A stretch of 64,000 nt of DNA, taken from assembly GCF_041260155.1 (NCBI RefSeq), contig NW_027248277.1, forward strand, positions 25,618,322 through 25,682,321. Direction: 5' to 3'. The notes beneath the pieces were generated by a model that was not told the DNA's origin, ran no database searches, and saw only the letters and a list, made by a program, of their open reading frames with translations. This document shows, in pieces, positions 1 through 12,847 of this stretch. How positions within the stretch are numbered: the first letter of the stretch is position 1; each line of letters begins with the position of its first letter. The translations under genes were made by a program, and so were the position numbers. The DNA is from Ptychodera flava. Lineage: Eukaryota; Hemichordata; Enteropneusta; Ptychoderidae.

Positions 1-252
1 CAAACTTTTGGTGATTGCGTACAAAGACTTCAATGAACAACTCAAACAAGCATCTCAAGAATTATAACCTCTCCTAATGTCTACATTTTCAAAACTTGCT
101 TGGCTTTAAACATATCACCATTATAACTCTAACCACTACTGAGATATATTTAACATTTGGCGCTATACAAGTTTGCTAGTTATATAGAGAGTTAGTGGAT
201 GTAAAATGGCATGCATATTGTGATCTTAGAAGGATTCATAATTCTGTTATCA
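1..252. other. No gene; weak match to the left edge of the duplication units
   Basis: I see no coding exon here. Bases about 206-250 loosely resemble the left edge of duplication units A (about 7490) and B (about 28360), with a shared run around 'catgcatattgtgatctta'. This may be the remnant of a further, older unit. The similarity is short and uncertain. Confidence 0.25.
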
Positions 253-443
253 TTAAAGGTATATTTCACCTGTTCCAATTTTGCCACAGTTACCATGGAA
301 AGAGATAATCAAACCAATCACAGAGTTTCAACGGGTGGCCGCTTTTTAAAACAGCGCCCTCACATTAGCATTATGAATGCCAACGAACGCCCCTTTGAGC
401 ATATACGGGCATATTTAAATTACAGGTGACTGTATACCTTTAA
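253..443. mobile_element. TTAA-flanked MITE
   Basis: A 183-bp non-coding element (257-439) lies between two TTAA copies (253-256 and 440-443). Its ends are inverted: the left end begins AGGTATATTTCACCTGT and the right end is ACAGGTGACTGTATACCT. The same element occurs in opposite orientation at 26688-26867. TTAA target duplication is typical of piggyBac and Kolobok families; which applies cannot be told without a transposase. Confidence 0.7.
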
Positions 444-3400
444 GCCAATGTTAATATGCAACATCATCAAAGGTGTCATTGGTTGATTATCATTATTTAC
501 AACGATTATGGGAGCATAAATCTACAACTATTTTGTTGCTAATTACCTGATTTAAAGCGATTCAAAAACACAATGGATTTATTAACGTCAGTTACCCGAT
601 TTGTGAAAGACTTCCAAGACTCCACACACTAGCGATCTCGCTATCCGAATGGAAAGGCTGGTTTATTTTCTTTTATATTTTTTTCCATTTTTTCTAGTAC
701 ATTTGGATCAACAAAAGAAAATAATGTCAGTGGTGTACTCACAAAATAGGGCAGGAAATTTCTCTCGAAAACACAGATGTTTCTAGCAGAATTTATGTCG
801 AATTATTTTTGCAAACGGACACTAAAATCCCCATATCGGGATAGGTGACTTAAAAGGTAATATATAGGACCATAGGCGCACAACTAGTCATTACTGATGA
901 TGCTTTTCATTTTGATACACTGGGCAGGATGTTTTAGAATTCTCGTGTAAACCTTTCTTAATCTTTGGATTAACACTATCACTTATACACCAGGAGATTT
1001 GCATTCAATTATCAACTTTTCTGTGCAATAATGGAAGTGGCTTACAAGGGATTTGTGTCTACAGTTAAAATCGCGATCACCGCTAAACACGTTCCTTCCG
1101 TAGAAATTCCCTCCACAATCTACATATTAACATGCAATACGGACGCCAAATGGATATACAGATTCGTTGTAAACAATAGGAGTGTGACAGTCAGATTCAT
1201 ACTACATTGCTGAAATGGGTAAATGAATCATAGACAACGTTTTTGCTTTTAATTTGGCAACATAGACAGAGCTGGCAACGTCCGACAACCTACCGCAAGC
1301 AGGCAATGATTCAGTACATTGTTTCACTTTTTATGAATGTAACGAACTTTCTCTAGTTCTATGCTTATTTTTCATTTATCTTTTCTCTTTCTCTCCCTCT
1401 ATCCTCCATGATATGCATATTGATAAGTAAGAAATCCAGGCACCTGAGCATATTTAACAATGGTCTATACCACTTAAAATGTACGTCGTGTGCGTACTAT
1501 TTCAATCATGAGACAAACTGCTTGTATATCTTGCCCAGTCTTTTTGGCGGTAAAAATAGACATATTATGATGCAAGGGATTTGATATGCACTGCGTTTTT
1601 AGTGTTAAACAGCTGTTTGAAGATGACCCTGTCGAGGTGATAAAAGATGTAAAATATTTCCAGGATGGCAAGCCATATTGACGGAAACACCACAACACAT
1701 ATTATATGAAGTAGGCCTCAACATTTCGACAATATTTAGCATTTGCAGTTGTGTCACGGCTATTGCACCCTGTTGACTTTTTCAGTGATCACAGTTATTT
1801 AATAATTTTCTGGCAAAGGATGTTTACTCGAGCGGAGACTGTCTCTCGAAACAGGTATGATACACAGACCTAATTCAGCCGTAAGGATCAGACGATGGAC
1901 CAATATGTCATTTTAAATAACTTTCGTACCATCTACATCTCAAATGTATCACTCCTTTATCAAATTTTGTTTTCACGCACCTATCAAAGTTGTTTTGATA
2001 AGTTTTCCTTTATCAATCGACTATACGATGAATAATAAAGACGAGTGAAAAACGAAACCTAAATACATGAGCAAGTAGTGACAAATATTCTTAAGCTACA
2101 GGATGCAATTGTGAATTGCTTAGACTCAATTGCCCAAAAATAAATTGGTGGAACTTTCTTGTACCGTAGGCCTCGGAACCTTCTGTATATGCTTAACTGG
2201 CAGGAAAGGGAGCATTTTCATAAAAGCTACTTCAATTCATATAACAAAATCTAAAGAGCAACACTTTTGTGTGAAGCGACAGAAATTCCTGCTGAAAGTC
2301 AAACTTGAACCTTATCAAGGTATTAACCTCTACATATTCACTAGAAACGAAAAAAAATAATGATAGCAGGATTTCAAACGTAGAGCACAATTCTTTGGTA
2401 TTAAAATCAGGTCGTTGTCATCAGCTTTTATGTCGGATAAACATCTCGATTACATGTACAGATAACAAGTCACTGCGGTCCAAAGGCACCCTATTTTGAG
2501 CAATAATAAGGTCCAAACTTTTCGCCACACATACGCCGACTACGCGTACAGAGAGTTAAATCGAGCCCTCCCGCGTATTGTTGAAAGTTTCGCCTAGTTT
2601 CTTCCCTGCACAGCTAAATATCGATGAAGGTGTTGCAGATTCTATTTCCCTTATGTGTTGCTCTTTCCTTTGTGATATTTGAGCAATAATTTTACGAAGG
2701 AATTAAGATGTTTTAGCGATATTAGTCATATGCAAAAATAGGTGAAAACACAGCGAACAGCACAAACGATTGTTAACTCGTCATTTCATAAAAATAAGCG
2801 GGAAACCTAAAAAATAAAACATTAGAGTTTTAGTTAACCTCATGAGATGTGTAATATAAAATATTGTAAAAACTAACGGCGAAATTACAAAGTGAAACGA
2901 GTGGGTTTTACAGGTGTATTTTTCATTTTACGACGCGGCGAATAAGCTCGATTTCCCATCGAAAACTATGGCGTCTAATGTACCAAAAAAATTGCACACT
3001 TCTCTCAGGTTCAAATTCCTAAAATCTGAACCAATGCTGGTGAAATTTTGCACGGTGATCCTTTTATAGAAATACAAAATTCCAATGGTTTCAGATTTTT
3101 GAATTTCTTGATTAAACCTAGTGTATTTGCATTGTATTTATTCCGATCACTCCTGCCGTCAATAACTGGCGATCTGTAAGCGTTTACATATGGAGAACAA
3201 GGGTCTTAAATTGATGCATTTTAATCAGTAAGCGCTTCTTAAGTCAAACAGCTCAAATACCTGATAGGTTGTTGTAATTTTTACAAAATTTGGGTGAAAA
3301 TGAATAACGATAATTGTTATAAATTGAAAAAATAACATAGAAGGCGACAAACGAGGCGACAGGGCGTAGCGTATAGTGTAGTGAACGTTATCGATCGGTA

Positions 3401-3500
3401 TTCTTCTATCAGAAATTGATACATTGTTGTCTTGCTCACTAGCATTTCGTTGCCAGCTCACAAAGGCGCCAAACTCTGGCAAAGTGCGCCAAAGATGTTG
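444..3500. other. About 3 kb with no recognisable gene
   Basis: Only short open frames occur, none with a recognisable motif, signal peptide plus cysteine pattern, or convincing splice sites. No transposon ends were recognised. It may be plain intergenic DNA or decayed repeat. Confidence 0.5.
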
Positions 3501-3529
3501 CATGGTGGAATACTTTAACTTCCGCCGCC

Positions 3530-4600
3530 ATTAAAAAAAGCTTTACTCGTCGGAAAAATAATTTACTCTTCCCGAAAATATGTTTACTCTCCCTAGAAAG
3601 AGTTGCTAGGCATTATAGGTAATTGCGCCCTCACATGAAATATTTCTCCTCTCAGAAATACATTTCGCTCTAAAAAAAAGTAAGTCTGACTTTTTCATCC
3701 TTCCTTTTTCGTTCTTTTTCAGTTCAGTTTTACCAAATTCCTAAACCACACTCATATGTAGAAAATATATCTTGTAGGAAAGTTTTGTTGTCCTCAGAAA
3801 ATAATTTCTCTCCATTGAGAAAAAAGCTTTATTCACTGTATTTCAATTTGCTGCTCTGAGAAAATCTTTTTTCCATAAAGAAATTAATTTTACTCTTAAA
3901 AATAAAACTTTTCTTTAAGAATTTAAGTTTTCTGCTCTAAAAACATAAGGTTATGTCATTTAATTAACTCAGTTCGCGCTCAGCAAAAATCTTAAACTCT
4001 TGCTGTGAACAATTTTTACTTCTTTTCGAAATAAAAACGTTTTTGAGAAATAAATATTTTGTTCAAAGTTAAAGTTATTTTTTAAAAGTTAAAGTGTTTT
4101 TGTTAAAAGTTTTTAAAAACAGTTTACAAAAAAAAAAGTTTACCCTTTAAGAAATAAAAGCTTGCTGTGGACAAATAAAATTTCTTACAAATATTAAATA
4201 TATTGCCAAGAAATATGAGTTTATGTTCAAAAGTTATAAATTTCCATGACGTGTAGGGGAGTCGGTTGTCTTGAAAAAAAATTACTTTTGTTTTACAAAA
4301 TAGAAAATACTTTTGAGAAACATATTTTGTTTATAGTTAAAACTAAAAATACTTTAGAGAAGTTAAATTTAAGATAAAGTTAAGTTTATTTTTTTAAAAG
4401 TTAAAAGTTTTTCGTTCAAAGTGTTTTAAAACATTTTACTCTAAAAATAAAGTTGCCCGTACAAAGTTAAATGTTCGCGGTGGAGAAATAAAATCTCATA
4501 CAAATATTAAAGATATTGTCAAGAAAAATTAGAATTTATATTCAAAAGTAATAGAGTTCTGTGGCGTGTAGGGGCCACCGTATATTTGTTTATTCAAATT
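3530..4600. repeat. AT-rich degenerate repeat with a tandem duplication
   Basis: Very AT-rich sequence built of loosely repeated 'tttactct', 'aaagttaaa' and 'gagaaata' words. A segment at about 4030-4262 is repeated in the same orientation at about 4300-4577. Both copies end on the same landmark, 'gtgtaggggnc' preceded by a cytosine- and guanine-containing 'tgacg' or 'tggcg'. No coding signal. Confidence 0.55.
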
Positions 4601-5560
4601 CTGCTTCGTACATCTTGCCATCACACCTTACGGAAATTCACAGTGGATTATCTTTTCTTTTTTTCATTTCAAAAAATTAGACAGAATCCCTTTTAGTTAA
4701 CATAGAATACGCAAATAATATACACATTTCTAGCACCGCATTGCAGCTTTGCATGAGGTCACCCCAATTTGATTATAATTTGACCTTTTGAACTCTCTTT
4801 TGACACTGAAAACACTGATAGCTAATGAGCAAGGTTCGGCAAAAGGTCATCGATCAGCATGATTGCTCTCAACATATACAATTATGTAAGACTTTATCAG
4901 ACACATTCATATACCATTCATCCTTACTGTCGGTAAACAGTGTTCGTTGAATTGGTAAAAGAAAATCATTGGACTTGAATAATTCTTACAACTCTGTAAA
5001 TTTTGAAAAGTCTGTAATATATTTGAAAGCTCTTTGATATAATAAATGAATTTTCTATCACAGAAACAGTTGAGAGACGGGGAATTTCTTACAAACGTAG
5101 ACCAAATTGTTATAAGCCAACGCTCATTATGACTGACGATACAGATACCACTTAACTACACTGACCCTCTGCAGTTAACTGGTATTTGGTAAAATAAAAC
5201 TTTTTGAGCACTTTGTGAAGCGGCCAAACCCTTTCAACCTCCGAAGATGTTGAATAAACATTTTAACATAAATATGTCGTTTTCACTTCCTCGACATAAC
5301 ACTATTCTTAGTAAGTTAATCTGAATATGAAAGGTCGGTTAAGTGGCTAAGTAATATTGCGCCCTCTTTTGGTTACAAATGATTTCGTTCAGTGTTGGGT
5401 AATTGCAAAACCCACGAATAAATTCTCACTTCTTTACTTGGTAATGTATAGAAATTGCGAACAATGACGGATTCATTCTAAAACGAAAAGTATCAGAGAC
5501 ATGATTTGCTTAACATATTCTTATATTATCATCGTTTCAACAGGTAAGGAAAACTGAGTA
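4600..5560. other. No gene recognised
   Basis: Nothing coding or clearly repetitive was recognised. Bases 5160-5400 include 'gcgccctct', also seen in other non-coding parts of the window, but no element boundaries could be set. Confidence 0.4.
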
Positions 5561-5830
5561 TGACATAAGTTTCATAAAATTACAAAGAAGCAACCAATGC
5601 GAACTTTGGTTTTATGTTCTTAGCACTAGCCTGCATATTATGATGCTATAAGTTGATTCGTGTCGTTCCATTTTATCACCACTTAAGTAAAAAGCTTTGG
5701 ATTGGTTGATTTATGGCTGTTCGCATTTTTCAGTTTATTGTAGAGTGTACTGCTAAAACCAATTAAAGCTGTCGAAACATGCATGTTTGACTAGTACGTT
5801 TGCATGTATAGTATTATACTTTCTACCACG
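5560..5830 (-). promoter_or_regulatory. Orphan upstream-promoter relic of the Cys-rich gene family
   Basis: Read on the minus strand, this aligns along about 230 bp with the sequence upstream of the intact gene at 32.3 kb (plus strand about 31070-31275). Shared landmarks, in order, are the GTTTCGAC word, ATTGGTTTTAGCAGT, GAACAGC, CAACCAATCC, AAGCTTT, TATAGCATCA and CGCATTGGTTGC. Homology stops before the second ATTGG and the TATA box, and no coding exon was found downstream on the minus strand. It is a truncated duplicate. Confidence 0.6.
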
Positions 5831-6019
5831 TCTGTAATGATGCAGATCTTATTCATAAGCTTACAGGTTCAGATTTGTCAGAAACTGAATTATCAAATGG
5901 ACTATCTTTTTTAATCAAGCAAGCACTTTTGTTTGTTAGGTTTACTTGTTCACTGTGTCCCAATCACTGACTTTTAGCATGAATGTCTTCCACATCATAC
6001 GAACTTGTGAAGGTTGAAA

Positions 6020-6647
6020 CGGGACACAGTAAGTGAGGCTACCCACAATTCTCTATGATCCGTACATAAGGAGATCACTCGCTGAACTGAAGCAAATTTT
6101 TTCTGTGCACGTAACAGCTCGGTCCATATTTCAAAATTCTGACAACATTGTTTTGATTATCGCAGTTTTCTGATTTTCCACTATGAATAATATGAAGATA
6201 AACCCCTTCCCCGCGGAGGAGATAGCATTTTCGGAAATTTGTCAACATAAATTTTTGACAGGCATGCACAATATTTTGAAGGAAACTAAGGAAAAAGGTT
6301 GTATTTGTGTTGGCTAAAGAAAGGGTATTGATTTTTGCTAAATGTTCGTGACAAAGGAAATAAACATGTCTGACAGGTAATATGATGAGACCATCTCAGT
6401 TGCTGAGAACTATACCTTGACAAGTACACAATTTTTAACACCTTCAAACATCGACTTCTTATTTAATTTACTCTTTTAATTGAACTTAATCAATAATTTT
6501 GGAACATAGTTTTCACAAATAATCCTTAAATTGAATTATAATTTTCAAATTGTTCAGAAACTGATAAAATTGAAGAAGCCTTTAGCAAACAATGTCTGAG
6601 TGTACACATCAAGGGGAATTGTAGGTAGCGTCACTTACTTTGCGGGA
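6020..6647. mobile_element. 618-bp non-autonomous TIR element
   Basis: The element spans 6025-6642. The left end reads CACAGTAAGTGAGGCTACC and the right end, reverse-complemented, reads CAAAGTAAGTGACGCTACC; similarity runs about 28 bp. It is flanked by a 5-bp direct repeat CGGGA (6020-6024 and 6643-6647). It carries no long ORF, so it is a non-autonomous DNA transposon. The superfamily is not assigned. Confidence 0.65.
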
Positions 6648-6659
6648 TCGATCGTGTAA

Positions 6660-7450
6660 AAGTAGAGTGCCAACGAGGGGAAGAAATTTGTAAATTCCGG
6701 TTCCGTTACAGAAAACGTACGCGTGTTCAAAACACAGTCAAGCAGAGGATAAATTACTACGAAGAAATGTTATACCCACCAAATAACGTTTCCGCTCCAA
6801 TCGTGTTTCGCAAGCTTGACAATATTAACACTAAGGATAATGCAATTGAAATTTCAAATTAAATTGTGCGTTGGTTCTGGAGAAGAAGATAAACAATTTT
6901 TGTAAGATTAAATAAGAATTTTGAATATGAAATATGGCCACCATACAACGTGACCGATCCAAATTTACTTTCAAAGTTAAAAGTGCCCACACTAAGGATG
7001 ATATAGGTTAAATTTCAATATAAGTTCAATCGTTGTGTTGGTTCTGGGGAAGAAGTTAACCACAGATAAAATTTGATTTTTCCATATCCAATATGGCGGC
7101 TAAAGTCATGCGACTGTTCAAGATTTCATTTCCAACGATCAAAGACCAGAGGTATTGCCTGCTATACACCACTTACAAATTGACCAGGCCCCTAGGTAAA
7201 AAGAAGAATAATTTTTTAGATTTTCAGTAAAGACAAGATGGCGGCCTGGTAATGTCACCAGTCCAAAAACTGTGCGGCCGAGATGCACGACCTCTCTTAT
7301 GCCCTGACAATTGTACAAAATTGGGATGTATGGGTGTGGCGCTGTATCAGTTCTGGAGGAGCAAAGAAACGGTGGAAGAAAAAAAAGAAACAATTCTCAA
7401 GCGTAAGCTTGGGCCTCAACCAAAACAAAGGCGAAACAAATAGAATCAAG
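6660..7450. repeat. Unclassified interspersed repeat with internal subrepeats
   Basis: Two loosely repeated blocks of about 180 bp share 'ggttctggrgaagaag' (near 6876 and 7040), 'aatatggc' and 'cactaaggat'. The block ends with 'gcttgggcc' near 7408, reminiscent of the GGGCCCAAG found in the repeats at 28.2 and 62.6 kb. Short open frames at 7139-7537 lie inside it and are not considered genes. Confidence 0.45.
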
Positions 7451-8687
7451 CCATTGAATGTAAATGAGATAGTAATATTTGTCAGAGGTCATGCATATGG
7501 TGATTTTTGGAAGATTCAACATACTGTCATCATATAACTAAAGTTAATTAGAAGCGCCTTCGAAGGTTATGTTACATTCTATGAATTACTTGTCGATTAT
7601 CAATCGAGAACTACTGTGTAGATTATTGCATTTTAGGAGTCATTTTAATACAGCGGTGAATTTGAATTTCAGTAACCAATTTTGCGCAAGCGTTCCTGGA
7701 CATTGCATATACACCAACCGAAAATACAGTTAGGTCATGTTAGGGGTTTACTTTGCATGTATTTGTATGTGTTTCTTTTTTTAAGTCTATCAAAGGGAAA
7801 TGATTTTCTCAGCACGTAGGACAACGGATGAGATCAACTTTCAGTATATTTTACCCACTCAGTGTTGACGTTAAAAATAGGCAGTGCAAGTATTTGTTAT
7901 TAACTGACTTTTTGAGCGTCAAAGATCGTCTTGCAAGTAGCCGTAATCAAGGTGATATTACTAGTATTGGATTGGTGGCACATTCATGGACTTCTCAAGA
8001 CACAAATCGTATGTGCGTTGCTGTACTCTATTTATTTTAGCAGAGAATAGGGTTAAGACGGACTTTGCCAGTCAAGAAGGTTTACTTGGGCTAGTATCCT
8101 CCCTCGAAACAACTATGCTACGTCGACCTCGTCAAACGAAGCAGACCTGGACGGTTGGTTACGGTGGCAATACAAAAAAAACAAAGGAGGTGCATCGCAA
8201 AATTCAACTTACTCTTCTAATTCTGGTTTCAATATACCAGTAAAGGTTGTTTAGATTATTTTTTTTCATAAATCTACTTTCCGATGAATAATTTATGGCA
8301 ATTCAATGAGCGAAACCTTTATCGTGACCGTGTATATAGCTTCATTGTACACCAATACATTGTCGTTAAATTGCCTATTTGCGATGTTAAAGGTGGGCAT
8401 ATGGTTTCAAAATAATGATAAACAAAGCCGTCAATTGGATTTTCTGAACAAAAACTAACAAACAAACAAACAAACAAAGCCAAAGACAGGCAAACAGGTA
8501 AAACATACATTTTACACGTGTTTGTTTAGTAGTTCAAAAAAATAATTAATTTGAGACTTCCGTTTCTGGCATATCTTGACCTCAAATCTTTTGCATAAGA
8601 TGTACATCATTGCGCACAGTACGCGTCGAATCAAGGTGTGGTCCAAAGTAATATACTGTAAAAGCAAAGTTACGCGTCAAACGTCTA

Positions 8688-8826
8688 TTTATAGCCCGGT
8701 TATTGAACCACTCTATTTTTGAGAGTGGGGATTTGGCTGAGCTGTTCTGTCTGTTGTTTCTCCCCAAGGTGGCTTGATACCATATGTTGTGACTTCGAAC
8801 CCTATTGAACACTAGCTGTATTTCGA
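8688..8826. mobile_element. Possible short SINE-like insertion
   Basis: About 140 bp present in unit A and absent at the matching place in unit B (near 31060). It contains 'ggttattgaaccactct' and ends near 'gacttcgaaccc'. A similar stretch occurs at about 21064-21140 with 'gagttcgaatccgat', which resembles a tRNA B box. The A box is doubtful. A tRNA-derived SINE fragment is one reading. Confidence 0.3.
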
Positions 8827-8859
8827 CCCCTTACATTTGATTTAGCAGTACACACTATT

Positions 8860-9173
8860 ACAAACTGAAAAGTGCGAACAACCACAAGTCAACCGATCAA
8901 AAGCTTTGTACGTAAATGGAATTACAATGAAACAATACGTATCGAGCTATAGCATCAAAAAATGCTAGCCATTGCTTAGAACAAAAATTACCTATGTTCT
9001 CATTGGTTGCTACTTTGAGCATAAAGGTTTTTATTGGCTCCTGGGAAATGAGGGTATGGGTTTACTTGTTGGAGTCTGCAAAATAGAACTGTGATCATTT
9101 TTGTGCCAGGATAGCTGTTATTAACAGGCATCTCTAAGGGTGACAATTGCTGAGAAACAAACTATAAACACTG
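8860..9173 (+). promoter_or_regulatory. Promoter and non-coding 5' exon of gene copy A, TATA lost
   Basis: Collinear with the promoter of the intact gene at 32.3 kb. Both inverted CCAAT boxes are kept (ATTGG at 9002-9006 and 9033-9037). Where the intact copies read GAGTCTATAAAAT, this copy reads GAGTCTGCAAAAT (9077 onward), so the TATA box is altered. The 5' exon would end at 9173 with donor CTG|GTAGGT, and the next acceptor is at 9594-9595. Confidence 0.6.
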
Positions 9174-9603
9174 GTAGGTTTACACATGTTCTATTGTGTT
9201 TGTCTTGCCCGAGTATCTTTATTACTACACAATTTATGTTTTAATTTTCATGAACGGATAATATAGATTAGATTTTGTCTAACAGTGTAAAAATACTCTT
9301 TATAAAAACTAACATTCTTGTAATAGAAAATCTATGTGAAAGCAGTTACATTTTCTTGTGGCAACATCAATTTGTTAAATGTAGTTTGTCTATATTTTCT
9401 GCATTGTGATAACCATTAACAATGATAACATTGGATAGAGACGAAGGCATAAAGATACAGCGTTAAATGTCACCACCAGGCAATTCTCACTCAGTAAATA
9501 CATTCCTTTGTTACGTACATGTTTTTGCCTACAGCACAGACAGTGCAAACTTTCCCGGCATGGTTCGTGATGACAAATATTTTCTTGTTATTCAGAAAAC
9601 AAA

Positions 9604-12013
9604 ATGAAGTTCACCTTTGCGATCGCAACTATTATTGCTGTCACATTCGCCGACGACAGTGTCGATTTTCCATTTCATTCCAAGCCGTGGATTATGCACG
9701 CATCTTGTCAAGAAAGTATACGATAAAGCGATTTGGAATTTGGTTGCAACGCCAGGAATCGATTGTTTTGAGGAGTTGTTGGCCCTGCCTGATAAAATTA
9801 GAGACATGACCCCGATCAAAACCTATCCGAACTATATGGTTGTTGGACCGTACATTGGTAAAAGTAAAACTTTCAGACTGGTTGCCGTGGTGGAAGAGGA
9901 ACTTGAAAGTATAGAACTGGTAATGTTCTACATTATAATTGTGTGACTTTCATGATAATTTATACTTCACAAAAGATATTTCTACCATTTTTAAATTCTT
10001 GTTACTAATTTTATGTAACTCTACACGTTTCTTATACAAAAGTGAACTCGTATGTCACACTGCACTACCATATTGTGTTATTTTCAAATTGATGACGAAA
10101 GATGCACTTCACTCGAAATAAACTAAACTTTCACACAATGTTTCATTCATATTCGAGAACATAAAAGCAGTATTCCGTCATTGAAAAGAACTAAAAATAT
10201 GTTTGCTTTACTAGCAGTTCAATACTCTTGAAGAATCATTTCATTATTTTGATAATATTACATAGGGCTGAGCAATAACCTCGCGCAGCTATGCAGTTAA
10301 AATTAAGATTTAGTTCAATGTTGGTAGATTGGTTTTTCACTATGTGTTAATAGTCTAGTAGTCAGCGTGCGGCAAGCTCCCTGAGCTGAGACCCACTCCT
10401 CGGCCTTGAAGCATACTTTATGCCACGGCGCTGACTATTGACACAAGACGTCTACCGGCGTGCAGAGCGTACGGCTGATGCTATCGAACGGTGTGATATG
10501 CTTTATCCCAAACAAAAATATATGGATGCTTTTTAGTTTTACAATTTTACTGCTTGCAGTTTAGCTCAAAACAGAAAAAAAGAATAAAGGGCGGGCTGTA
10601 ATGTAAAATTACGCAATCACAAGAATCATGGGATTGCAATGGTTGTGATCATGCCATCAGGAATTTTAAGCTTATCGTATAGTACTGACGCATGCGTTAT
10701 CAGTGAGCCGCTTACTGCTGACATCGATGGATCGCTTTACAGCTTATTAGCCTTTGTAAGCAGTTTAAGTGTATAAGTGTAGAATGAAACTGTCTTGATG
10801 ACCAATTACTTACTTTTTCATTAGGTGTTTCATCAAGTGTCTGGGATCGTCTTGGTATAATAATTAACGAACTTTGAATATTTTGTAAAGTATTTTTGGG
10901 CTGACCTTTTTCAACCAATCTCATATTTCCCTAATTCAAATTCAAATTCAAATTCTTATGAGTAATTTCTCTTTTACTGTTTTATTTACAGGGAAAACAG
11001 ATGAAAAATAAATTCCCCGTCGAATGTTTCAAATGCAATATTAGCTATTATGGTGATAATATTGGAGTTGCAACATGCAACGAACTGACTATGGAAGTAA
11101 GTACTCACTAATAAAGCCAACGGTGACCCTTTGATAAAAAAATGTGAGCTTAACCTTGCAGTAGTTGGAGTAAAAGTGACAGTTGAATAGTATATTCAAC
11201 GGAACTGCCATTGCCATTGCGCTGTTCTGAGATAGCTCCTTGTGTGTTAGTTTAAGTTTCTCCTGTCACTAGATAGTTGACGTGAATCCAGGAGTCGCTG
11301 TTATCCTCATTTTTAAATATTCATCATTAGTAACGTAATTGGAACAACAAGCAACCCTTTTCTGAAAAATATTGTATTAGTCATTCCACGTCAGCGCGTT
11401 TAGAGTTTCAAATTCAGGGTTACATTTGGACGAATATGGATTTTTTTTACGTTTTCAAGACATAAAACTAAAGATTGAAGTATGACAACACTCATAATAA
11501 CTTTATTCCGTCGTGGTTCAGCTCATATTAAGGTTTTCGTAGTTAAAATCCTTTTTATATGTCACCTGACAATTTTATCAGTTTTTTGTTTCCAAGCGGG
11601 TGTCTTGTATCATGAGATACTCGACAAGATGCAACAAAGTCGCAGACTGCATCGCGAGGAAATTTTTTGCCGTCCGGTGCAGACTTTTCAAAATCTAGAA
11701 ATGATGTTTCTCATCAACGTTAACTCTCGTTTGCGCCGTAAATCGTGAAGCCATCGTTCCCAACATGTGAGGTAAAAGCTAGTAGCAAAAACAGCTGAAC
11801 AAATGCTGGAACTTAAAGCTTACGCTAATCTTTCGTTGTCCCATCAACGTTTTGCAGGAGTGTCCAGAACGACTTTCCGGAGAAATGTACTGGAATCCAC
11901 CGGGAAAGCTTACATCCTCTTCAGACGCTGAGTTCTGTATGTACAGGAAGGAAAATGACGTACATGAATATATCTGCACGATCTTTGACGCCGATCTTGA
12001 CGTCGAGTCCTAG
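9604..12013 (+). pseudogene. Cys-rich secreted protein gene, copy A, frameshifted
   Basis: Three coding exons align with the intact copy at 32293: exon 1 9604-9919, exon 2 10992-11096 (acceptor tttacag, donor GAA|GTAAGT) and exon 3 11858-12013 (stop TAG). Exons 2 and 3 are open and nearly identical to the intact copy. Exon 1 is 316 bases instead of 315: an extra A near 9694, at the PWIC motif, shifts the frame. Upstream of it the N-terminus is a normal signal peptide (MKFTFAIATIIAVTFA). Its TATA box is also mutated, so I call it a pseudogene. An assembly error would be the alternative for the frameshift but not for the TATA change. Intron 1 is about 0.77 kb longer than in the intact copy. Confidence 0.75.
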
Positions 12014-12173
12014 AATTGTGCGAAATAGATTTCGTGTTGATACAATGCTTCGTTATTACTCATTTTATCTTTCAAATCAGACAATAACTCTGTATTGAAT
12101 ATATCTATTTGAATTGCAATCTTACGTTCATGAACAAGAGTAATTATCCAAACACCTAATGGATATTGTTCAA

Positions 12174-12527
12174 TTAAAGCCCCAGTGCTGCTAACTTTTG
12201 GTGATAATTTCACCATTTTTATTTTAAATGTGAACCATAATTCCTTGTTCTTTTCCCCAAAGAATATTGATATACACAGTATACAGCTTGTCAACTCAGC
12301 CCCTATGGTTGTAAACTGCATTGTTATTGTTGAAAACTGACTTCTGGTCCGGACTAGAATTCAAATGTAAACAATAACAACGCATTTTACACATATAGAC
12401 GCTAAGTTGACAAGCTGGATACTGTGTATAGCAACACACTCTGGGGAGAAGAACAAGGAATTATTGTTCACAATAAAGATAAAAATGGTGAAATTATCAT
12501 CAAAAGTTAGCAGCACTGGGGCTTTAA
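12174..12527. mobile_element. Palindromic TTAA MITE in the 3' flank of copy A
   Basis: The element at 12178-12523 is bounded by TTAA on both sides (12174-12177 and 12524-12527). Its long inverted ends read AGCCCCAGTGCTGCTAACTT at the left and the complement at the right. The similarity continues inward, including 'caccattttta' and 'caaggaatta' stretches, so the element is nearly a full palindrome. Unit B has the empty site (near 34318, 'caaataagaactcaatacc'). Confidence 0.8.
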
Positions 12528-12847
12528 GAACTCAATACCTTACCCAAATGAACAATTCGCCAAGGAGTTTTCTGGTTCTGTGACAAAGTAAATGTAGAAC
12601 TCTCTAAAATAAATATTCTGAGAATAATAGCTTCATTAGTGTGTTTTAATGGATCCGACGAGAGGTTGAAAACGATTAGTCCTACTGCCGTCTTTGGCTC
12701 GATTTCTTTCGTACCGAAATGGATAATTTAGGGCATTTGTGGGATGATGCTGCTAAAGACCGGCCCGTGCATCAATCGCCGATAAGGAAAAAGGCGCCTA
12801 ACTTGTTGTATCACCATCAATTGAATAGCTGGACAATGTGACACGAC

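Noticed and set aside
3225-3503. 92-codon minus-strand ORF
   Set aside because: No signal peptide, conserved cysteine pattern or splice context was seen, and no paralogue occurs in this duplication-rich window.
10358-10436. Short inverted repeat TAGTCAGCG/CGCTGACTA in intron 1 of copy A
   Set aside because: Nine-base arms and no flanking duplication. It could be chance, although the surrounding intron sequence is an insertion relative to unit B.
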